Source of the DNA: Balanoglossus misakiensis
Lineage: Eukaryota; Hemichordata
Direction: 5' to 3'
Assembly: GCA_040954595.2 (NCBI GenBank)
Contig: CM082584.2
Location: forward strand, 8,990,001 to 9,054,000
DNA length: 64,000 nt
Within the stretch, counting starts at the first letter, position 1, and each line of letters opens with the position of its first letter. A program made the translations under genes and the position numbers. The notes beneath the pieces were generated by a model. The model searched no databases, was not told the origin of the DNA, and saw nothing but the letters and a program-made list of their open reading frames with translations. Below, piece by piece: positions 53,701 to 64,000 of this stretch.

Positions 53701-54068
53701 CATAGTTGACTGAAATTTTATACAAAATCACACAAGAACAGCTTTATAGGCAAACAGTCCATTTTACGTTCAAAGTTCCATTTTCTCTTTCATCAAGTCT
53801 TATCAAGTTAACCTGATTTTTTTCTTTTCTCCAGATTTCTGAAATTATCGATGTTGTATCAACCACGCCCAGCACACCAACTGCTGTAAGTATAGAAAAA
53901 TTGGCTTCATGTATATAGGACAGAAAGTTTAAATGCTGTAAAATTCAAAAATGAGAGACCACACAAATAAAAGTTGTTTGTTGTGTTTCTATTTAACAGC
54001 AGAGAAAACGACGCATGGAACCTGGCAGTACTGTGGCGGTCAAGAAGATGAAAGGTGCACGAACTTGA
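50709..54068 (+). CDS. DMAP1: DMAP1, DNA methyltransferase 1-associated protein 1
   Basis: Twelve exons join in frame to 516 residues: 50709-50810, 51002-51093, 51221-51341, 51451-51525, 51663-51821, 52073-52243, 52371-52571, 52754-52822, 53057-53181, 53355-53670, 53835-53885, 54000-54068. The start MSDVRDILDL, the block FKRPEGMHREVYALLYSD, then KVRPWKWMPFTNPARKDGA and DYPFARFNKT match DMAP1 closely. A SANT/Myb-like segment (WTRQETDHLFDLCRRFDLR, about residues 150-170) is followed by a basic coiled-coil-like stretch (about 241-300) and KLPSSVGQKKMKA. DMAP1 is a subunit of the TIP60/NuA4 and SRCAP chromatin complexes. Exon 10 is extended by a Ser/Thr/Asn-rich low-complexity segment, making the protein longer than human DMAP1 (467). 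The basic end (RKRR, KKMK) suits a nuclear localisation signal. The last acceptor is CAGCAG, so one Gln may be optional. Confidence 0.96.
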
Positions 54069-54293
54069 TGTTGACTTTGGTGAAAGCAGAAGGCGGAGAG
54101 GTAACAACACAAGCACAATGATCATGCATGGACCAAACCCAATATCATCCGGAAGTTTTTTGTACAAAATATTTTATTTGAACACGCATCACACGGTTAA
54201 TTTTAATAGTAATTAATACAAAACATTGCAAAAATTATCACATAACGATACTGCATTAGAACTTGTACATTATGCATAATATTTTGCATAGCA

Positions 54294-54299
54294 AATAAA
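54294..54299 (+). terminator. Poly(A) signal of DMAP1
   Basis: AATAAA 226 bases after the DMAP1 stop; a second one follows at about 54358. Confidence 0.55.
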
Positions 54300-54412
54300 A
54301 TACTACATGATGTGATACATTAAAATAGTGTTTATTTATTCTGCGGTGGTCCCAATCAATAAAGGCACGTCAAATTTATTCATGATCAGTCTTTCATTTA
54401 TTTTGTACAATC

Positions 54413-54703
54413 TCAGTTGAGGCTACCTTCTCGCGTAACCAAGGTGACGAGGTCATTGTCCATATACTGGAATCCGATAAAATAGCTTTTTGGCAATGAA
54501 CTTTGGCGTGGACGGTTTTCATTGAACATACACGAAATTAGGGAGGAAATCTTGTCAGATGTTTGTGTCACCAATTTGGCTGGTGGTCTGTACATGTGGT
54601 TACTTGAAGACTGCCCGTTTTTACGGTAATAATAATACGACTTTGTCAATCTGTTCAGCACCTGTATATCTAATGCTTCTTTTAATGCAGTGAGTGTCAC
54701 ACT
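54413..54703 (-). CDS. Unidentified terminal-exon-like ORF between DMAP1 and LEXM
   Basis: About 95 codons open on the minus strand, ending in TGA and followed 11 bases later by AATAAA (54397-54402). I do not recognise the product. It is mildly basic, contains a Tyr run (SYYYYRKNG) and ends NDLVTLVTREGSLN; codon use looks coding rather than random. There is no ATG at its upstream end: the frame opens at an AG (CAG then AGT at 54703, or AGAG then T at 54701), so it would have to be a spliced last exon. The second acceptor has the right phase to follow LEXM exon 9 in place of exon 10, so it could be an alternative LEXM end. It may instead belong to an unseen gene or be chance. Confidence 0.35.
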   Translation of the reverse strand, partial: SVTLTALKEALDIQVLNRLTKSYYYYRKNGQSSSNHMYRPPAKLVTQTSDKISSLISCMFNENRPRQSSLPKSYFIGFQYMDNDLVTLVTREGSLN

Positions 54704-55180
54704 CTGACCTCACTATCAAACAGCATGTTTCAACTTTAATTTGAGTAATATCGCTCATCAGTTCCATTTCAGTTTTAAAAAAATGTTAATCAAGCGCTAC
54801 GATCACTGTTCAGCACCGTTCTGTGAAATGAACCTTCAGTGATGACATGGCAATGCACCGACACCCAGAACCCTCTTTGTTGTTATGCTATACCGTACTC
54901 AGTCCTATCCCAGCACCATTATCGCTATCTTCTCCATAAAGCTTCAAATAATTGATTATTACACCAACCAATATAAACAAACGTGTAAACAAAGACAATC
55001 TTGGAAGTTTAGATCACTCACAAATAAAATCTTGTGTGGCAACTATTCTGTGGACGGAATCAGAATTTGTGCATAAATCTTGCCACAATATTAAATGCAG
55101 ATAAATATCCAACATATACATCAATAATGCTACTTTTCTAGATTAAGAAATGTCCTTATCTTTGCTGATGCTGTGTATTT

Positions 55181-55186
55181 TTTATT
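55181..55186 (-). terminator. Poly(A) signal candidate of LEXM
   Basis: TTTATT on the plus strand gives AATAAA on the minus strand about 210 bases after the LEXM stop codon. Confidence 0.45.
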
Positions 55187-55395
55187 TTCTCTGCAAGAAG
55201 AGTTTTAAAAATTTAAAAATAAGTAAATTTTGTACACTGTAGATCTGTGTGTTCACAGCAACAGAGATGTATATTTCATTATATGAGAAATAATTTTTCC
55301 TGAAAATTCACGTTGCACTTCAACATATACAAACATATCCAAACTGTAAAATTATGACATTGTCCCTAAAAGGCAGTATTTTGAGCAGAAAGGAT

Positions 55396-58300
55396 CTATT
55401 GAGCATAGACAACCCGTCGTGCTCGTATGTAGTCATCATCGTTCTGTGGTGTTGGGATAAATGTCTTCTCTATTGGCTTGGTGCTTTTGCCCTTAATACG
55501 TTCCCTGTTAGAAAAAAGAAAAGAAAATTGTGGTGTATGCAGAAGATGAATTTTGGTTCATGAGCAAAATGTGGGCCTCAGCATAACCCATCCTAATCTC
55601 CCCAACAAGTACAGTATATGATGAGTTTCTCATACAGCTGAGCACAATATTGTGTCATGTGACGTCGATGTGACAGTTTTCGACCAATCAATATATCGCC
55701 CTCAGTGTCGGCTTAACGATATAAGTGACTTCATGTCTGGGAATCATACACCTGCATGTGTGAAAGTGAAAGCGCGTTTTCAAAGTATTCCACTGACAAG
55801 GCACACCGACCTGTTTAGAAAGTATCAAAGCAAAGCATTTGGCGTACATGGTGTAAGGTACTACACTTACTGTAGCATGTTGTCCCTGACCGTGGGCTCT
55901 CTCATAACTTTGGAGTTGAACACGCTGCTGTGTCCGTTCCTGTGCTGTGCTTCATTCCAGGAATTGATGTCGTATCGACCAGCTCCAACAGGATTCTTGC
56001 AGGAAAGATATGAAAGACCAAGTTACACATCAGAAGTATAAACACAGGTTTGTCAATGTGAAATTGCTTAAAATCACGAGGTGCAAGATTGTTTGGAATA
56101 TGACTTGAGCTTGTTGTATGAATGATACATGTGTAACACATGGAAGGCATTGATTGCTTACCGAACTTCCTGTAAAGAATCTCCTGGCTCTCTTGTCGAA
56201 CCTCTCGGCGGATGAGATGAACGGTGGAGGATTATGAGCCTCTATCCTGGACATGTCCTTGGCATCATAGTTGCCTGGACCTGGATCGCTCTGTGTGAAT
56301 GATGCAAAATAAAATGTCCGTCAGGCAGAGGAGAGAAAAGTGTAACAGGCTCTAACAGACTAATCAATTATGCCAAGTCATTAACATAATGCACTGTTTT
56401 GCAAATTTTTACTGTCTAACATGTGACCCGTCTAACCCAATCAATAGCTCTGATTCATATGTGGAATATGTACTGACCGATTTCTTGGGCCACTGTGACA
56501 GTGTGCTGCAGTACATCCTCTCCGACGGTCTGACTGGGTATTGAGAAACTTTTCCGAACTCTCCTTGTTTCTGCCGGTGTTCATCTTGCCACTTGTCCAG
56601 GAAAGTGTCCAAGTTGTACTGACCCGGTCCCAGATTTGGTAAATTCTGGGCAAGGGAAAGAGATAGGAGCATGATGTGATGAACTGCACCTGGGATATAC
56701 TAAGGCTAAACATTGTTCCGCAAAAAATTATCACTGTATTAATAATGTAACCAGTGGTTGTTGGATATGAGTTCATTATACTTACGGGTACTGCAAGATG
56801 TCCAGTTTTAATGGCCGCATTTCTGTCACCGGTAAAGAGATCATAGGGACCCCTAACACTTGTGACTTTGTTTGTCAATTCATCAGCAAAACTCTTCTTT
56901 TCATATGTGCCGGGACCAAGCTCACAGCCCTGAAAAATATGAGAAGTAGATATTATATTAATGTTACAGTTTTAACACAGGACAATAGCTGTAACGCGTG
57001 GCTTTATTTTCTCATACTCACCACAGAGGGCAGGTTTCGTGGGGTTGATGATCCAGCGTCTAACATTCCGACGTTACTCATGGATTTGGTTGCCTTCTCT
57101 TCTATTGCTGAGTGAGGAATGCCACCTTTCCCATACGTTCCTGGTCCAGGAATTCCACTCTGGCAAAACAGAAAGACAAGAAAGTCTAAGACAAAACAAG
57201 TGGCAAAGTAGCATTTCCTGTTTTGTTGGATCTCTGAGTTGAACCTGATAGTACACAAAATAGAGAAAATTTTGTTTGTTTTTGTAAACTTTGCTTTGTC
57301 ATATTTACTGAAAACACCAGTTGTTTGGAATGCAAACTATGGAAAGGTGCAGTTCCCAGGGCCAAATCTTTCAAAAGTTTAAGAGAAACAAGCTATACTC
57401 AAAAGAACATGCCCCCAACCAAGGTTGAGTTAAACCACACCTGAATGCAATCTCTGCACTAGGTGTATTATACGTCATCACTAAAGCATTGACCTTTCAA
57501 CCAGTCCAGTCAATGACAGTTCACGAAGGAGTATACTCACAACTGCAACACTACGGAATCTTCGGTCCCGGGTTTCGCAAATGCCACGTGTACTGCGTGG
57601 TTTCTCATCAGTGACTTGCATAAAGTCTTTTATATTGTAACTCCCAGGTCCCAGATTCCGTTGCTGTCAAGTGACGACAAGAAAAAGAAAGTAAATTGAG
57701 CAAGTAAGACTGTGAAAAGCTTAGCTACAAAGCATTGGCACAAGAAAGTATACAAAGGGTAGTTTTATCTAACATACACTGAAACACAGAACCAGGTGAC
57801 AAAAAGGTCGTTATTCAGTATTTAAGCAAGCGTGATATACTGGTTAAGTTTCTCTTTCTTAGCACATTCTACAGCGATCACAAAATGATGGCATGGTGAT
57901 TGAGAATTACATTTTATTATTGGTTTTTAAAGATGTTTACTGCTAATGATTTTTTTTATGAAGTCAGGGTTGAGTGTATTTTGTGGACCTGCTTGACTGG
58001 CCCATCTTCTTTCAGAATTGTCTTTGCCAAGTTTAGTGAGGCCCCCTCCCCACATTCCATTTGAATGTCTGAAGGGATCCTCTATACATACAAACTTCAA
58101 TGACGGCATTTCACACAATGCCTGAAGAAAAAAACATCAGTGAAGCACAACCAGGACACAGTGTATGACCTTTCTGCTTCCTAAATCGAGTAGGCACACT
58201 GATTTGGATGCTAATGACATCTTCTATCACGGCTGTGAGATTGTGCTCATTGATTGTGCCACCAATTGTAGGTCTGGAGTATATATTTCATGATCAACAA

Positions 58301-60945
58301 GTTTTAATTAAATGCGAAGACAACCTGCTGCAAATCAAATTCAAAGAATGCGTTTGAATAAAACGGGACAAAAGAATAAGCCTGTGTGTTCTGCCAGCAG
58401 TGGTCTTTTATTGCTCAAAGTTCGGCCCCCCTTTTGTGACCTTACAATAGGTGCCCATGAATCAAAGTGAGCGATTTGTAAAGCTCAGCGAAGTTTGGAC
58501 TCTTGGTGGTAAGTGACTGCACCTTCATGGGACACTAGTTTCTTTATGGGCCGTGAAATTTTTATCTTGACATGAACATTCCAAAACCTTGGCCGACTGA
58601 TATTGTAAGCTCCTCTGGCAGTGCCAAATAGGTATACAATAAATTTATTTGTGCTTAGAAACATTGGTATTAGAGCTAGCTGTGATTGGTTTTGGACAAT
58701 TCCTGACATAAATAGAATGAATTATGTACACAACATAAAACAATTTGAGGCTGGTTTCCGGGCAATACAAAGTCTATTGATGTGTGAGGAACTGAGAATA
58801 ATTTTAAGATACACACACCAATTTGTATCATTAGGAATAGGGTTTGAAGAATCGTGGTTTGAGACTAAGTCTGACTTTCATTACCAGTGCGAAAGTTTTT
58901 TGAGTTTTTGTAATGAAAAAGTTGAATTCTGTGTTCCAACTATCATACACAAAGCAAAATGGCTCATTACAAGTTATGAAAAGTGGTGTCAAATCTTACC
59001 TGTGCACGTTTCTTCTCCCACTGGTCTTTGTAAAGTAAATGTGGTAACGCGGCCATTCTGGCCACCTCATAGGCTCTGGCCCAGCCTGGACCTGATGATC
59101 TCTCCAATACTGCACCGTGGCTGAATCCTCCAACCCGGACGTCATACACTCCTGGTCCTCTACGTCGATTCTGATGTGACAATACAATTTCTTTTAAATT
59201 ACAAACTATACTTAATTCAGGTGGGTTTTTTTATTTGCAAATCTTATTGAGTATCCTTGTTATCTTAATAACAAAACAATTCTAATTAACACAAACATGG
59301 TAATTACTGATAAGTAGAACATCAACAAATGCAGATTTAGATTGAAGTGTGCAACTTTGGGTTTTGTAAATTTTGCTTTGGCCTTACCTAGCCATACTCA
59401 CCAGTTCATCCATTGATTTCGTACAGTAGGGCACTTCGGTGAATGTTCCTGGCATTTTGCTTTTTGGATGCACACCAGAAATATCAAATCTGATAATGTA
59501 CAGAGAAAGGGACAGAATAAGAAATTACTCACCACTCTTGGCGTTTTTTCTAACAAATACCGAAATAAATCGACCACTGGATAACAAACATATTTTGCAT
59601 GTATTTTAATTTTAAAATATGTTTTTAGGGAGTCTGGAGAAATAAAAGCTAGAAAACTAATTTGTGATATTTGTCAAATATCACAAATTATCTAGAGGAC
59701 GTTTCAAGAGCAAATGTGTAACTTTCCCATTTAATAAAACCTTTATATATTCCTGGCATGTACGCAATTAATTCAGCAAAGGTATTGTGAACATTGAAAT
59801 CCACATTTATCCAATTTATGTCTATCTAAAAATATACTGGCGCACAATACATACACCCCCATAGAATATTGTAGCAATTTCCTCTACATTAGAATTGTGA
59901 TAAAACACCGCCAGCTATTCAAAAGACATTGAGAAAAAGCTTTTTCTCAAATCTCATTTGAATAACTCGACAAATTGAGAGCTAGAATACTTCACCAGAT
60001 GAATAATGTATATATTTCCTGTTTTTACAAAACTGTTACTTATTCAAACAGAAACGTTACTTCTGACTAGCAACCATTACTTTAATATGCCAGTCATGTC
60101 TGAAGTGCCTCGACTTTGGACTTTTATGCAATGTCATGTAATAGTGTATACGCCATCAATAAAAAAAAAAAACATTTGTTCATCAATCAACACAATGCAA
60201 AACTCAAGTTGAAGGATCACAAATATGCTTACTGACAACTCAAGATTTTTAGCTGTCAATTTGAGCACTTTTCCTATAAAATCCACAAACATATGCGCAA
60301 AATATACATCTGAGAGAAATGCGATTTCCCGAGATTTGCGGTACATTTTGTAAATCCTTGGGCATCGGTTTCGTGTGATAAAAAATGTGTTGTCGTTTAC
60401 GCGTATAGTATCATGTTCGCGCCTTGTATCGACTGAAATATACTCTAGATCCCTTTCAGACGGTCTAATCATGAACCAATATGATCATTTATTTTAATTA
60501 AATACCAGACAAAGCGACGTGTGAATGGAATAGCGGGCTGTGTTTGTTGTTTCTATGCTAATAATGGCCATGGCCACGAAGTTGTCAGTTTCAGCGATCG
60601 CCACCGCCAACGCGCCGCGACATGGCAATAAACACTGCCACAGTCTGATCGCGGTTCAAGTAACATCGATCACTGTTTTTTTTATTAATATTAAATGTAT
60701 GAACGGAATATCCTGCCCTAGGCAATTCTTGCTCGCCCTGGTGTTTGAGACTGACACTGACAAAGCGTTTTTATTACGACAGTTATTAGGTGTCAATAAC
60801 AAATTGTCACGTTGAAGCCATTTTGTGTCGGTTTCATACAATGAGCGCGCTGAACAGGTGGTAGTGTGGGGCGCGCGCCGAGAACTTACCTTGATTTCTG
60901 TGTGCCGAACGGGGCGCCCGCGAACTTCTTTGTCGCGGCCGACAT
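55396..60945 (-). CDS. LEXM: LEXM (lymphocyte expansion molecule), sperm-tail PG-rich repeat protein
   Basis: Ten exons join in frame to 416 residues: 60890-60945, 59402-59489, 59000-59170, 57541-57663, 57022-57159, 56786-56929, 56478-56645, 56162-56290, 55871-55995, 55396-55504. It begins MSAATKKFAGAPFGTQKSRF and contains at least six PG-rich repeats: RRGPGVYDV, LGPGSYNIKDF, PGPGTYGKGG, LGPGTYEKKSF, LGPGQYNLDTF and PGPGNYDAKD. It ends with NPVGAGRYDINSW and, across the last junction, MLQERIK. Order and spacing match vertebrate LEXM (C1orf177), including SVRGPYDLFTGDR and the PSERMYCSTLSQWPKK block. PG-rich (STPGR) proteins are typically axonemal or microtubule-associated; the vertebrate name comes from a lymphocyte phenotype that I would not transfer. 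The start is the ATG in exon 1, whose donor is AAG followed by GTAAGT. The gene is convergent with DMAP1 and head-to-head with DPYD. Confidence 0.93.
57913..57918 (-). terminator. Intronic poly(A) signal within LEXM
   Basis: AATAAA on the minus strand immediately after the stop of the candidate alternative last exon. Confidence 0.35.
57927..58121 (-). CDS. Candidate alternative last exon of LEXM
   Basis: Within LEXM intron 3, a TTTTTTTCTTCAG acceptor opens a 64-codon frame in the same phase (0) as the end of exon 3. It reads ALCEMPSLKFVCIEDPF and ends in TAA. AATAAA (57913-57918, minus) follows only 9 bases after the stop. Use of this exon would truncate the protein after the first PG repeat, at about 169 residues. 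I see no similarity to the main isoform. It could be a real intronic-polyadenylation isoform or chance. Confidence 0.4.
   Translation of the reverse strand, partial: ALCEMPSLKFVCIEDPFRHSNGMWGGGLTKLGKDNSERRWASQAGPQNTLNPDFIKKIISSKHL
59490..60889 (-). other. LEXM intron 1
   Basis: 1.4-kb AT-rich intron separating the 18-codon first exon from exon 2. I see no coding exon or repeat worth naming. An 11-base A run lies near 60161. Confidence 0.6.
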
Positions 60946-61926
60946 TGTGTATTGGGTTTGTGTATCCAAAAATTACCAAACTTCCAAGTTATTTCACCAT
61001 TCGAGTTGATCGGTAGCTCATTCTAATGCAGGAAATCTGTATCTGAGTGTTCGATAAATTGACTTTGTAAACACTGAGCGTCTCGACAATGGCGGACCGC
61101 GTTGATGGTAGTCATAGAGACGACATTTGCATATTGACAAGGCCCTGGGGAACGCGACGTCGCCAACACAGACGTGCTCCGGAATCAACTTTTAACTGTT
61201 TAAACGTAGTTTTATGCCTCGCAAGCTTTAAGCAAAGTGATTGCAATAGCATTATATTGCTGCTTTTAATTTTGAGATAGACTTTTTCAACCTTGTGATG
61301 TGGTACCACCCGTGAAAAACTTTTAAAGGAGAAGACACCAGTACCACTGCACCAGGCTAAGCCTCATCAGTGCTCACAATTATTTTATTTTTGCTAAAAT
61401 TAGTCACATGATAGGAAAATAGAGTGATTATTTCCAGCTCCCATGGGGAATAGCCCATTAAGTATTACCCGCTCGTGTGACTAAAGAGAGTTCATACCAG
61501 GACGATCATCTTCTGGCAAAACGATGCATGTCAGGGGAGTCCGTGTCTATCAGACCTCTAGAGAAAAGAGCGACATTTCTCCTTCTGGGAACAGGAACTT
61601 CAACAATATGTGGATATCAAATATTCTAGGAACACCAAGTATCTTGCTGTCAAAAAGTCGGTGTCGGTTGTTTACTTTTCATCAAATGCTATCCAAAATT
61701 GAGTGCAACACTATATCATCACAGCGCTAGCCACCGACCCACCCTCTTGACGCGCGCCACCTAAGGTACGCGCGCGCGCCACCCATGGGCCATACGAGTT
61801 GATTGGCTAATCCGTCGCGTCGTGGCGCTAGACATCCTAATTGTTTACAAGTTAAGTAACTGCAACTGTCGCTGTACTTTGGTGGAGGATAAGTCGTGTC
61901 GAGTCAGTCCCACTTCTCCTGGCACC
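60946..61926. promoter_or_regulatory. Head-to-head promoter region of LEXM and DPYD
   Basis: The two start codons are 980 bases apart on opposite strands. The flanks are CpG-rich (CGCGCGCC around 60871-60880; CGCGCGCGCGCC around 61769-61780) and there is no obvious TATA box. ACAATGGCGG at 61086-61095 resembles a YY1 site, common near TATA-less starts. The 63-codon frame starting inside it (61089) looks non-coding. Confidence 0.45.
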
Positions 61927-63448
61927 ATGGCGTTGAGCAAGGATTCAGTTGATATTGAGGCAAGTATAGTAGTGTTTATGACATCATTAACTTAACACAA
62001 GACCTAAAACTTAGTAACAGAGTCGTCACTTATGAGATGCGATGATGCGATGAACTTGGTAGTGACCATGCAGTGCCATTTGCGTGAACAACATAATCAA
62101 TAGAGGTCATCATGATAATTAACGTGCACATGTTTGCGCCTTTTTGCCGTTTTATTTACTCTACACTGTTGCAGTTTCAAACGTTTTCGAAGGTTTTACA
62201 GCGTTCGTGTGTTGTCAGTATTTTAATGTTGTTAGGATGAGGATTACGCATAAATTAAAAAGGAGGTGTGTCGGAGGCCTTGCCCACATGCTACTCAGTC
62301 AGTGGGTGATACATGAGTAAATATCGCCATTTGTGCCAAATGTAAACGAGAACCGCTATAGCACATTACTTTGTGGTATTTTAAGACAACGTTGCAAACT
62401 TGCTGTAACCACTGGGTCCAGTGAAAAAGGCCAGTGCACTCTGTGGTTTTGCAATTCCATAAAAATTACATAATATATGTTTATTTGGCCATCATCACAT
62501 TTCGCACACGTGTGCCACGTCTGCCCACTGCACTGTGGCAGTGCTGTTACCAGTACAAGTGTCAGATAAGCTATATATAGCCTTCAGTCATAGGTTTTTT
62601 TTCCAGTTCAACTCATAGGTTAATGTCCATAGCAAAAATTCAATTATTTATATAAAATATATCCATATTGAAAATTGATTTATAAAATCTGTTTATAGAC
62701 AGTATAACTGTCTATGATTTTTGTCTAAATCAAGCACATTTTATTTATGGAAGTTCAGGGCTGTTGAGTGTATTAATACATTTATTACAGTAAATGACTT
62801 ATGCTGTCACAAATCACGAAAAGTACCCTCATCTTCAGAGAATCACAGTCCCTCTTATACATATAGTATATTAAGGGATACATTATTTCACCATTTAGAC
62901 ATTCAATGCTGTGTTTACCGTTAATAACATTTTGATGTCGTTTTGCACAGAATATTCTGGCTTTGAACCCCAAGACACCAAGTCATGCCAACTTAGTTCC
63001 TACAGCAGCAACTAAGAAGAATAAAAAGCACTGGAAAAGAAACCAAGGCTGCTCTGTAAGTATACTGATATTACTGGATAATATGTGTATTGTAGTGTGG
63101 TGTAGTGTAGTGTAGTCTGTAGTGCATTTATTGCATTTTACAAATTGTTATACACGTATGGTTACATATAGAATGCTAGAGAGTTCTGTCTGGGGGGATG
63201 ACATTGGCACAATATCACAGGAACAAACTTCATTAACAGCTTTCATCAAAATCTTTTGTGTTTGGAAATTATAGACATGTGAAGGAAGGTTGACAAATAA
63301 TTTTGATGACATCAAACACACCACTCTGAGCGAACGAGGTGCCTTGAGGGAAGCGAACAGATGCCTGAAATGTGCCGATGCGCCGTGTCAGAAAAGTTGC
63401 CCCACACAACTGGACATCAAGACATTCATCAGCAGTATTGCTACAAAG
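61927..63448 (+). CDS. DPYD: DPYD, dihydropyrimidine dehydrogenase (first three coding exons)
   Basis: Exons 61927-61959, 62951-63055 and 63275-63448 encode the first 104 residues; the rest of this roughly 1,025-residue enzyme lies beyond the window. The sequence [26 protein letters not shown], and [20 protein letters not shown] matches DPYD closely. [15 protein letters not shown] supplies Cys 76, 79, 84 and 88, equivalent to the N-terminal iron-sulfur cluster ligands of mammalian DPYD, shifted by three residues. The enzyme reduces uracil and thymine with NADPH in the cytosol, the first step of pyrimidine breakdown. The first intron starts with GC (GAG then GCAAGT), the standard minor donor; no GT donor nearby preserves the frame. 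The ATG lies in a good context (CACCATGG). Confidence 0.93.
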
Positions 63449-64000
63449 GTAGGAATTCAAAGATGGCTGGCATCGGAACGAGGAAGTTTCACTTTCAGTT
63501 CAGGACAAACTTTTAATTCAGTAAAGTGAGATCTGTATAGCTGCATACGTTTACAATTACAATAATAGAAAACTGTGGTATCCAGATATTTATATTCTGT
63601 GGATATTTTGAGACTTACAAACACCACTTTTTTTTAAAAGAGGCATCAGATAGGGTCTTTTACTGCAAGGGGTCATAGTTCTATATTTGGGTGATTGTTC
63701 TTTTGTACACTGTGTGCCAGCCAGTATACCCTGCTTTTAGTAAACAGAGTTTTACGACCCATGCACTGTCCAATTTTGTATCAAGGATTGTATTTGTTGT
63801 GCTATTTTAAGCAGAGAAAAAAAGTGTTTATCTGCTCAGTTTTCTAGTTTCTAGTCAGTCTGTAAACCTCTTCTCAAACTTTCTCATTGTATCAGCCCTT
63901 TCTTGACAACACAAAATGAAAAAGAAGTGGTAGCGTGAGAACAACCTCTTTATTCCATTTAAGTTGTCATCCAAAAAATGTTTTTATTTTCGTTTCTTTT
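63449..64000 (+). other. DPYD intron 3 (start)
   Basis: AT-rich intron with no further DPYD exon seen before the window ends. Confidence 0.7.

Noticed and set aside
55652-56041. 129-codon plus-strand open frame
   Set aside because: Antisense shadow of LEXM exon 9, whose minus-strand reading is clearly conserved.
58485-58709. Minus-strand frame in LEXM intron 3 containing RGAYNISRPRFW, reminiscent of a PG-rich repeat
   Set aside because: The only acceptor (CTGCCAG) is out of phase with exon 3, no donor restores the frame to exon 4, and LEXM is complete without it. It might be a decayed repeat exon.
61089-61280. 63-codon open frame starting MADRVDGSH between LEXM and DPYD
   Set aside because: Its start lies in a YY1-like ATGGCGG motif in promoter sequence and there is no similarity or splice context.

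Overview
The window is animal nuclear DNA: intron-rich protein-coding genes with GT-AG splicing (one GC-AG), AATAAA poly(A) signals, microsatellites and a small TTAA-flanked transposon family. The genes are typical of deuterostomes and single-copy vertebrate orthologues are recognisable. The compact spacing and the tandem FRRS1-like pair suggest an invertebrate chordate, most likely an amphioxus, but the species is an inference.

Layout: (1) 1-8.2 kb, minus strand: two tandem DOMON plus cytochrome b561 genes (ferric-chelate reductase 1-like). The second is complete (13 coding exons, 471 aa); the first has only its 5' exons here. (2) 8.2-13.3 kb: intergenic DNA with a CAT/CCCCCA microsatellite. 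(3) 13.4-44.0 kb, plus strand: one full-length ABCA1/ABCA4/ABCA7-type lipid transporter. I could splice 49 coding exons, all phase-consistent, into a 2582-codon frame. Its intron 9 contains an 11.5-kb tract of CCAT/CCAC tetranucleotides almost free of G, and at least seven introns carry copies of a ~90-bp TTAA-flanked MITE. (4) 45.9-49.3 kb, plus: a methylcrotonoyl-CoA carboxylase beta-like gene, intact (553 aa), with a conserved acyl-CoA half and an eroded carboxybiotin half. (5) 50.7-54.1 kb, plus: DMAP1 (516 aa). (6) 55.4-60.9 kb, minus: LEXM, a PG-rich (STPGR) repeat protein (416 aa), with a candidate alternative last exon; an unexplained terminal-exon-like ORF lies between DMAP1 and LEXM. 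(7) 61.9-64.0 kb, plus: the first three coding exons of DPYD, head-to-head with LEXM.

The genes are functionally unrelated: membrane redox, lipid export, acyl-CoA metabolism, chromatin, axoneme-type structural protein, pyrimidine catabolism. What links them is position: FRRS1, ABCA4, DPYD, DMAP1 and LEXM all lie on the short arm of human chromosome 1, so the window looks like a fragment of an ancestral chordate linkage group. The most unusual items are the intronic megasatellite with its higher-order repeat structure, the half-eroded carboxylase paralogue, an exon-pair duplication in the transporter's extracellular domain and the MITE family.
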